Assembly: GCA_023386255.1 (NCBI GenBank)
Contig: JAEWKB010000303.1
Span: 1 to 15,056, forward strand
Source: Bacteroidota bacterium
GTDB taxonomy: Bacteria; Bacteroidota; Bacteroidia; Flavobacteriales; Flavobacteriaceae
Direction: 5' to 3'
DNA length: 15,056 bases
Both the position numbers and the translations under genes were made by a program. The notes beneath the pieces are model-generated. The model saw nothing but the letters and a program-made list of their open reading frames with translations. It was not told the origin of the DNA and made no database searches. Each line of letters begins with the position of its first letter. Position 1 is the stretch's first letter. Shown in pieces: positions 6,592 through 12,114 of this stretch.

Positions 6592-7542
6592 ATGCCCTTG
6601 AAATTTCTTTTTCTGCTACTCATTTCTTCTATTACCTTCGCCCAAACCAAAATCCCGCCCTATCTAAAAAAGGGCGATACCATAGGCATACTGGCCACAG
6701 CGCGAAAGGTAGAGATGAAGTCGCTGGAGCCGGCCATAAAGCTTGCCGAAAACTGGGGGCTGCACGTGGTGGTAGGTAAAACCGTAGGCCTTGATAGTAA
6801 CCAGCTGGCGGGGGAAGACTGGCAGCGGGCTACCGACCTGCAGCAAATGCTGGACAACCCTGCCATAAAAGCCGTATGGAGCGCTAAGGGAGGCTACGGC
6901 ACGGTGCGGATAATCGACAGGCTTAACTTCTGGAAATTCAAGCAGAAGCCCAAGTGGCTCATTGGCTTTAGCGATATGACGGTGCTGCACAGCCATGTTC
7001 ATACTTTAGGCTACGCCACGCTGCACGGGCTTATGGGCATCAGCGTGTCACGCGCCACACCCGAGGCTATAGAGAGTTTCCGCAAAGCATTATTTGGCGA
7101 AAAGCTGGAGTACAACATTCCGACTCATAAGTTCAACAAGCCGGGCAAAGCTACGGGCGAAGTGGTAGGCGGCAACCTCTCGGTGCTGTATAGTATTGTG
7201 GGTTCTAAATCACAAGCAGACACTAAAGGCAAAATACTTTTTATTGAAGACCTGGACGAGTACCTGTACCACATAGACCGCATGATGATGAACCTGAAGC
7301 GCAACGGGTATTTCAGTAACGTTAAGGGCATAATCATTGGTGGGATGACCAAGATGAAAGATAACGACATCCCCTGGGGGTACGACGCGCTGGAGATTAT
7401 TCAGGACATTACCAAAGAGTATAATATTCCCATCTGCTTTAACTTCCCGGCAGGGCACATACAGGACAACCGGGCGCTGCCTTTGGGTAAAGAGGCTACG
7501 CTGGAAGTAACCGCAACAGGCACTAAATTAACTTTTAAATAA
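6592..7542 (+). CDS. Exported LD-carboxypeptidase (peptidase family S66, LdcA/MccF)
   Basis: A serine peptidase of the LdcA/MccF family; LdcA enzymes cut the L,D bond to the terminal D-Ala of tetrapeptides released from peptidoglycan. The Ser-Glu-His catalytic set is complete: S127 in GFSDMT, E219 in FIEDLDEY, H289 in AGHIQDN. This spacing agrees with characterised LdcA enzymes. The N-terminal nucleotide-independent fold shows IGILATARK and VWSAKGGYGT. The ATG at 6592 was chosen because it gives a clear signal peptide (Lys at 4, hydrophobic core, FAQ at 16-18) and lies just after a -7 box; an upstream in-frame ATG at 6544 would precede that promoter. The signal peptide implies periplasmic action, whereas the E. 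coli enzyme is cytoplasmic. The stop overlaps the yraN start by one base, indicating an operon. A microcin-immunity (MccF) role is less likely without a microcin cluster nearby. Confidence 0.95.
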   Translation: MPLKFLFLLLISSITFAQTKIPPYLKKGDTIGILATARKVEMKSLEPAIKLAENWGLHVVVGKTVGLDSNQLAGEDWQRATDLQQMLDNPAIKAVWSAKGGYGTVRIIDRLNFWKFKQKPKWLIGFSDMTVLHSHVHTLGYATLHGLMGISVSRATPEAIESFRKALFGEKLEYNIPTHKFNKPGKATGEVVGGNLSVLYSIVGSKSQADTKGKILFIEDLDEYLYHIDRMMMNLKRNGYFSNVKGIIIGGMTKMKDNDIPWGYDALEIIQDITKEYNIPICFNFPAGHIQDNRALPLGKEATLEVTATGTKLTFK

Positions 7543-7901
7543 TGGCTGAACATAACGAACTGGGCAAGCTGGGCGAAGAGATGGCGGTAGAATACCTGCA
7601 GAAGCAGGGCTATAGCATTTTACAAACCAACTGGATGTTCCAGAAAGCTGAAATAGACATTATTGCACAAAAAGGCGATGTGCTTGCTATTGTTGAGGTG
7701 AAAACACGTTCTTCTGTTGAATTTGGCCTGCCGCAGGAGTTCGTGAAGCCAAAAAAGATACAGCTGCTGGTAAAAGCTGTAAATGAATATGTAATGCAAA
7801 ATGACCTGGATGTAGAGGCGCGTTTTGACATCATTTCCATTTATAAGAACAATGGCATTTTTGAAGTAGAACATCTTGAAGATGCTTTCTTTCATTTTTA
7901 G
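7542..7901 (+). CDS. YraN family protein (UPF0102, endonuclease-like fold)
   Basis: At 119 residues this is the normal length for the family. The conserved order is present: GKLGEEMA near the N-terminus (8-15), QGYSIL (22-27), N30, AEIDII (36-41), then VEVKTRSS (51-58) and FGLPQE. D39, E52 and K54 form the D...ExK core of the restriction-endonuclease-like superfamily. Family members are conserved across bacteria and their role is poorly settled; a nuclease role in DNA metabolism has been proposed from the fold. The gene is translationally coupled to the LD-carboxypeptidase gene, since TAATG joins stop and start. It is followed by inverted repeats at 7902-7919 and 7916-7934 that may end transcription. 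Confidence 0.96.
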   Translation: MAEHNELGKLGEEMAVEYLQKQGYSILQTNWMFQKAEIDIIAQKGDVLAIVEVKTRSSVEFGLPQEFVKPKKIQLLVKAVNEYVMQNDLDVEARFDIISIYKNNGIFEVEHLEDAFFHF

Positions 7902-7915
7902 TTGTTAAATTTATA

Positions 7916-7934
7916 ACAAACTATTTTAGTTTGT
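7916..7934. promoter_or_regulatory. Perfect 8-bp inverted repeat abutting a promoter
   Basis: ACAAACTA (7916-7923) and TAGTTTGT (7927-7934) are perfect inverted arms around a TTT loop, and the right arm runs into the -7 box at 7934-7941. A second, weaker inverted repeat (TTGTTA at 7902-7907 with TAACAA at 7914-7919) overlaps its left end and begins at the yraN stop codon. The set could end yraN transcription or be an operator for the next gene. No T-run follows the stem, which favours the operator reading. Confidence 0.45.
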
Positions 7935-7941
7935 ATATTTG
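7934..7941 (+). promoter_or_regulatory. Promoter -7 box (TATATTTG) of the ACT-like gene
   Basis: An exact match to TAnnTTTG, 37 bp upstream of the ATG at 7979. The resulting leader would be rich in A and C (CCCCAACAACAACTACAAAC), with no G-rich or SD-like stretch. No ideal -33 TTG is seen. Confidence 0.6.
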
Positions 7942-7978
7942 TTCCCCAACAACAACTACAAACACAACTATTTAAGCT

Positions 7979-8638
7979 ATGAAAACAATTTCTTCGGTAG
8001 TGGAACACTACATAAAAACGAAGCCATTTTTGCTAAGCGCACTTTCGCAGGGGATAATAAACCTCACTTCCCTTGCACGCAACATGATGCCTGAGTTGGA
8101 GCAGGAAATCGGGAAAGACGTGAAGCAGGGCGCTGTGGTAATGTCTTTAAAACGGCTGTCGGAAGACCTTAACTTCCGGGTTAATCATAAAATAATTAAA
8201 GTGCTTAAAAGCATTGGCGACATTACTGTGCGCTCATCGCTTACTGATTACACCTTTGCCGTATCGGACACCATTCTTAACAAGCAGGCAGAATTAATAG
8301 CCATCCTGAATACCCATCCTGAAATTTTCTATACTTCATCAAGGGGAGTAAACGAAACCAACGTGGTGGTAAATTCCTCTATGAATTCTATCGTGGAGCG
8401 CCTGTTTGCCGAAGAAAAACAGATTGAGCGGACGGATAACCTTGCCTCAATTACTGTAAAACTGCCTAAAGATAACATATCAACCCCGGGAGTATATTAT
8501 TATATTTTCCAGAGGCTGGCATGGGAAGGCATCATTATTAACGAAGTTATTTCTACATCCTACGAGTTTACCATACTGGTAAGCGAGCAGGAGGTTGATC
8601 TTGCTTTTAAGGTTATTAAAGATCTTAAAAGCCTGTAA
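7979..8638 (+). CDS. ACT-domain-like protein, commonly labelled 'aspartate kinase' in Flavobacteria but without a kinase domain
   Basis: A soluble protein of 219 residues. The first half (1-100) is a helical region with SLARNMMPELEQEIGKDVKQGAVVMSLKRLSE, which resembles a small helix-turn-helix-like module. The second half (about 105-219) shows two beta-alpha-beta units, one around NLASITVKLPKDNISTPGVYY and one ending TSYEFTILVSEQEVDLAFKVIKDL, as in paired ACT domains of aspartate kinases. The amino-acid kinase catalytic domain is absent. From memory, proteins of this size are annotated as aspartate kinase in related genomes; that name does not fit the sequence. A regulatory, amino-acid-sensing role is possible. 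It has its own -7 box (7934-7941) and is followed by a small hairpin before the metalloprotease gene. Confidence 0.7.
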   Translation: MKTISSVVEHYIKTKPFLLSALSQGIINLTSLARNMMPELEQEIGKDVKQGAVVMSLKRLSEDLNFRVNHKIIKVLKSIGDITVRSSLTDYTFAVSDTILNKQAELIAILNTHPEIFYTSSRGVNETNVVVNSSMNSIVERLFAEEKQIERTDNLASITVKLPKDNISTPGVYYYIFQRLAWEGIIINEVISTSYEFTILVSEQEVDLAFKVIKDLKSL

Positions 8639-8640
8639 TG

Positions 8641-8657
8641 GCTCTTTACGTAAGAGC
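8641..8657 (+). terminator. Small hairpin between the ACT-like gene and the protease gene
   Basis: GCTCTT and AAGAGC form a 6-bp stem with a 5-base loop, two bases after the ACT-like gene stop. It is followed by ATAATTT, not a proper T-run, so it is at best a weak terminator or a point of partial readthrough into the protease gene 12 bp further on. Confidence 0.35.
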
Positions 8658-8669
8658 ATAATTTAAGCT

Positions 8670-10829
8670 ATGAAAAAAATAATTACACTTTTTGCGCTGC
8701 TTGGCGCCATCACAGCTTTTGGACAGCATAAAATTGGGGAGCATGTTGCCCGGCTGGTAAAGCAAAAAACAGATTTTAAACCTTATGCACCCCTAACTGC
8801 CGGCAATACCCGCATTAACGGCGATGATGTGGTGAGCAACGCGCAGTATGCTGTTTTAAACAGCGAAGTTGTTAAACACCTGGCAGCGGCTAAATATGAT
8901 GCCTTAGAGCTAAACATACCCTATAACGGCAAGACGGTAACAACACAATTGTACAGGGTAGAGGTTATGGCCGAAGGTTTTCACGTTGATACCGATAAAG
9001 GCACAAATGCTTCTTTTGAAAGAGGGGCGCACTATCGGGGTATAGTAAAAGGCGAATATGAATCGGTTGTATCATTCAACTTTTTCAATAACGAACTAAA
9101 TGGTATCATCTCAAACGATGAGCTTGGTAACCTTGTAGTAGGAAAAATGGTTAAGGAAGGCAACATCTCTGATTATATCATTTATCAGGATGCAAACCTT
9201 TTGGTTAAGCCAAATTACACCTGCAGTGCTGAGGACCCCGACCATGACCACAGCACGCACAGGGACAGCAACGGCGCACAGGATGTTTTGAGCAACCGCT
9301 GCGTTACTATGTACTTTGAGGTTGACCATAACATTTTCCTACAGAATAATTCGAATGTTACGCAAACCAATAACTGGATGACGGCGGTTTTCAACAACGT
9401 GCAGACACTTTATGCTAACGACGGTATTACAACGGCTTTAAAATCTGTATTTATCTGGACAACGCCCGACCCTTATACAGGCGATAGTTCTGCTGATTAT
9501 TTAGGCCAGTTCCACCAGGTAAGGCCATCTTTTGATGGCGACCTTGGCCAGCTTGTAGGTATTGACCCGGGAGGCCTTGGCGGTGTGGCAGTAACCATAG
9601 CCGGCATATGCTCCAATTATAACTGGAGCTATTCTGATGTTGATTTTAATTTCTCAACCGTACCTACTTTTTCATGGACAGTACAGGTTATTACGCATGA
9701 GTTTGGGCACCTTATGGGCTCGCCACATACACATGGCTGTTACTGGAACGGCAACAACACTGCAATAGACGGGTGTGGCACCCAGGCAGGTTTTGTAGAA
9801 GGCAGCTGCCTGCAGGGGCCTATACCTACTGCGGCTGAAAAGGGTACGATAATGAGCTATTGCCACCTAATTCCGGGAATAGGTATTAAATTCTCTAACG
9901 GATTTGGCCCGCAGCCTGCGGCAAGGATATTAAATCACGTGGAAACTTCAACATGCCTTAGTACCGATTGTATCAACACCTGTATCAATGCGATTGAAGA
10001 ATTTACCCTGAATACCACTACAACATCTGCTACAATAAACTGGGTAGATCCAAGCAATATAAACGGCCCGTGGCAAGTTTCGGTAGCCGCTCTTAATTCA
10101 CCTTTTATAACGTGGCAAACAGTAGTTACAACATCTTATTCAGTTTCGGGACTTACAGCCAATACCTATTATAAATTTGCAGTAAGGCCTGTGTGCGCCG
10201 CAGGTGTTACCACAACTACTAAGCAGCTTGTGTTCGCTACCGATGCCAACTGGTGTTCCGGAGTAACGTTTACTGATACAGGAGGTTCGGGTAACTACCC
10301 TAACAACCAGCACCTTATCAGGACGCTTAAGCCTACAGCACCGGGAGCGCGTATTACGGTAAATATTAATAGTTTAGGGCTGGAAGAGGGATACGACTAT
10401 TTATATATATATGAAGGCCCTAGCACAAATTCACCGGTACTGGATATCCTTACAGGTAGTTTCAACCCCGGATTTTATGAATCGGGAGCACCGGACGGGT
10501 CCCTTACATTTGAGTTTATATCTGATGAAGGTGTTACCGCCTCAGGCTGGAATATGTCAGTATCATGTGCAAACCTTTCGGCTGAAGAAAATGCGTTTAT
10601 AGATTTCAGGTACTATCCAAACCCAACAAGCGGCACAGTTACTATTCGTTCCGCCGAAATTATGGAGCAGGTTACCGTATATAACGTTGCGGGCCAATTA
10701 TTGCTTAATAAAGCCATTGGTAACAGCGAAACATCTGTAGATATTTCCTCATTTGCAGAAGGTGTTTACTTCTTTAAAGTGAGCAACGGCAGCAAGGAAG
10801 CTAACTTCAGGATAGTAAAGCAAAATTAA
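8670..10829 (+). CDS. Secreted reprolysin-like zinc metalloprotease with FnIII, CUB-like and T9SS type A sorting domains
   Basis: A 719-residue protein exported by Sec (signal peptide to about residue 18, AFGQ) and then by the type IX system. A propeptide-like region is followed by a metzincin catalytic domain with the zinc site HEFGHLMGSPH (H343, E344, H347, H353) and a Met-turn IMSYCH at about M395, typical of reprolysin (M12B-like) proteases. Next come a fibronectin type III domain (about 438-525), a Cys-bounded CUB-like domain (about 528-632, with YDYLYIYEGP and SLTFEFISDEG) and the T9SS type A domain (about 648-719: YYPNPTSG, VYNVAGQLL, EGVYFFKVSNG). In Bacteroidota such proteins are released or anchored at the cell surface and degrade external protein. 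Several Cys pairs probably form disulphides. All catalytic residues are intact. A strong terminator follows. Confidence 0.95.
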   Translation: MKKIITLFALLGAITAFGQHKIGEHVARLVKQKTDFKPYAPLTAGNTRINGDDVVSNAQYAVLNSEVVKHLAAAKYDALELNIPYNGKTVTTQLYRVEVMAEGFHVDTDKGTNASFERGAHYRGIVKGEYESVVSFNFFNNELNGIISNDELGNLVVGKMVKEGNISDYIIYQDANLLVKPNYTCSAEDPDHDHSTHRDSNGAQDVLSNRCVTMYFEVDHNIFLQNNSNVTQTNNWMTAVFNNVQTLYANDGITTALKSVFIWTTPDPYTGDSSADYLGQFHQVRPSFDGDLGQLVGIDPGGLGGVAVTIAGICSNYNWSYSDVDFNFSTVPTFSWTVQVITHEFGHLMGSPHTHGCYWNGNNTAIDGCGTQAGFVEGSCLQGPIPTAAEKGTIMSYCHLIPGIGIKFSNGFGPQPAARILNHVETSTCLSTDCINTCINAIEEFTLNTTTTSATINWVDPSNINGPWQVSVAALNSPFITWQTVVTTSYSVSGLTANTYYKFAVRPVCAAGVTTTTKQLVFATDANWCSGVTFTDTGGSGNYPNNQHLIRTLKPTAPGARITVNINSLGLEEGYDYLYIYEGPSTNSPVLDILTGSFNPGFYESGAPDGSLTFEFISDEGVTASGWNMSVSCANLSAEENAFIDFRYYPNPTSGTVTIRSAEIMEQVTVYNVAGQLLLNKAIGNSETSVDISSFAEGVYFFKVSNGSKEANFRIVKQN

Positions 10830-10847
10830 CAGACTAAAGATGATACC

Positions 10848-10879
10848 AAATGCAGCACTTAGTGCTGCATTTCTTTTTT
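10848..10879 (+). terminator. Strong Rho-independent terminator of the protease gene
   Basis: AAATGCAGCAC (10848-10858) and GTGCTGCATTT (10862-10872) are perfect 11-bp arms around a TTA loop, followed by C and six T. This is the clearest intrinsic terminator in the window. It ends one base before the ATG of the next gene (10881), leaving no room for a promoter or leader between them. Confidence 0.9.
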
Positions 10880-10880
10880 G

Positions 10881-11999
10881 ATGAAAAAACTAAAGAAAGC
10901 AGTAATGATATTTTTAATTATAGTGGCTGTGGTTATAGCGGGGCTGTTGCTGTTTATGCAACAGGATAAGTTTGGGGAACTACCTTTGGGCACGAGGCAG
11001 GAGCGTATTGAAAGGTCTCCAAATTTTAAAGATAAACAGTTCCGGAACCTGAGCATCACCCCTGATCTGGCTGAGGGAGTAAGCTATTACACGGTGTTTA
11101 AAGACTTTTTCTTTAATAAGAGCAAGCGGAGCAAACCTGTACAGCCCTTACCTTCAAAAAAAGCAGATTTGCTCAACCTTGCTCCTGATGAGGATGTTAT
11201 AGTATGGTTTGGCCACTCCTCCTATTTTATGCAGGTTGGTGGTAAAACTATATTGGTCGACCCTGTTTTCAGCGGACATGCTTCGCCGGTTACATTCACC
11301 ACAAAAGCCTTTGCCGGTACCGATGTATATACTGTTGATGACCTGCCTGAAATAGATTACCTGTTCCTGTCGCACGACCACTGGGACCACCTGGATTGCA
11401 ACACCGTACTGAAGCTTAAACCAAAAGTGAAAAAGGTAATAACAGGATTGGGTGTGGGTGCGCACCTTATAAAATGGGGTTATAATCCGGCTATAATAGA
11501 AGAAAAAGACTGGGGCGAATCCATTGCGCTTGATGAGGGCTTTACCGCACACATTACACCCGCACGGCACTTCTCAGGCCGTGGGCTCAAACGCAACACC
11601 TCGCTTTGGGTATCGCTTGTGCTTATTACACCGAATAAGAGGATTTATCTGGGCGGCGACTCCGGATATGACAGCCACTTAAAATCTATTGGTCAAAACC
11701 ACGGCCCTTTTGACCTTGCTATACTGGAGTGCGGGCAGTATAACGAATATTGGAAGTACATACACATGATGCCTGAGGAAGTGGTGCAGGCGGCACAGGA
11801 CCTGAAGGCTAAAAAGCTCATGCCTGTACACTGGGGCAAATTTGCCCTGGCACTGCACGCGTGGGATGAACCAATTAAGCGTGTTACAGCCGCCGCCGAA
11901 AAAGAAGGCATGCCTTTATTAACTCCTATGATAGGTGAAAAAGTTAATCTTAACAATCCGCCTCTGCCGTTTAAAAAATGGTGGGAAGGGCTGGAGTAA
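10881..11999 (+). CDS. Membrane-anchored MBL-fold metallohydrolase (NAPE-PLD/RomA/UlaG-like)
   Basis: A metallo-beta-lactamase-fold hydrolase of 373 residues. An N-terminal signal anchor (MKKLKK, then a hydrophobic helix to about residue 24) suggests the bulk lies in the periplasm. The metal site is complete: SHDHWDH (H165, H167, D169, H170), H230 in PARHFSGRG, D260 in GGDSGYD and H317 in MPVHWGKF. The early strand WFGHSSYFMQVGGKTILVDPVFS is typical of the branch that contains NAPE-hydrolysing phospholipase D and RomA-type proteins. A phosphodiesterase or lipid substrate is therefore plausible but not shown. I chose ATG 10881; the basic residues after it fit a signal anchor, and a later in-frame ATG at 10905 would remove them. 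The start lies one base after the T-run of the upstream terminator, so expression probably depends on readthrough or on a promoter inside the protease gene. Confidence 0.92.
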   Translation: MKKLKKAVMIFLIIVAVVIAGLLLFMQQDKFGELPLGTRQERIERSPNFKDKQFRNLSITPDLAEGVSYYTVFKDFFFNKSKRSKPVQPLPSKKADLLNLAPDEDVIVWFGHSSYFMQVGGKTILVDPVFSGHASPVTFTTKAFAGTDVYTVDDLPEIDYLFLSHDHWDHLDCNTVLKLKPKVKKVITGLGVGAHLIKWGYNPAIIEEKDWGESIALDEGFTAHITPARHFSGRGLKRNTSLWVSLVLITPNKRIYLGGDSGYDSHLKSIGQNHGPFDLAILECGQYNEYWKYIHMMPEEVVQAAQDLKAKKLMPVHWGKFALALHAWDEPIKRVTAAAEKEGMPLLTPMIGEKVNLNNPPLPFKKWWEGLE

Positions 12000-12062
12000 T
12001 AGTTTGCAGTCGCAGTCACAGTTTTCATTCACATTGTGTTGTCGAAACTTACGCACTGCTGT

Positions 12063-12087
12063 CAGTCACGCTGAGCCTGTCGAAGCG
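12063..12087. repeat. Second copy of the CTGAGC-TGTCGAAG hairpin repeat
   Basis: These 25 bases match the minus strand of 4255-4279 at 22 positions, with three transitions. The stem CGCT/AGCG is kept because two of the changes compensate each other. An outer 5-bp pairing (ACTGC 12055-12059 with GCAGT 12090-12094) encloses it. It lies between the convergent MBL-fold gene and mfd. The rest of the 115-bp gap is non-coding; its left part has a short GCAGTCGCAGTCACAG repeat-like run. Confidence 0.65.
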
Positions 12088-12093
12088 CCGCAG

Positions 12094-12112
12094 TAATTAT
12101 AATTTATAATTA
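12094..12112. terminator. AT-only palindrome after mfd, possible terminator
   Basis: TAATTATAA and TTATAATTA are perfect 9-bp arms around a single T, starting 2 bp past the mfd stop. With no G or C in the stem it would be a weak RNA hairpin, although with the adjacent repeat it could serve both convergent genes. Equally it may only reflect AT-rich sequence. Confidence 0.35.
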
Positions 12113-12114
12113 AA

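Noticed and set aside
8670..10829. Protease gene as part of a defence or toxin system.
   Set aside because: The FnIII, CUB-like and T9SS sorting domains are those of ordinary secreted Bacteroidota proteases and no partner genes suggest otherwise.
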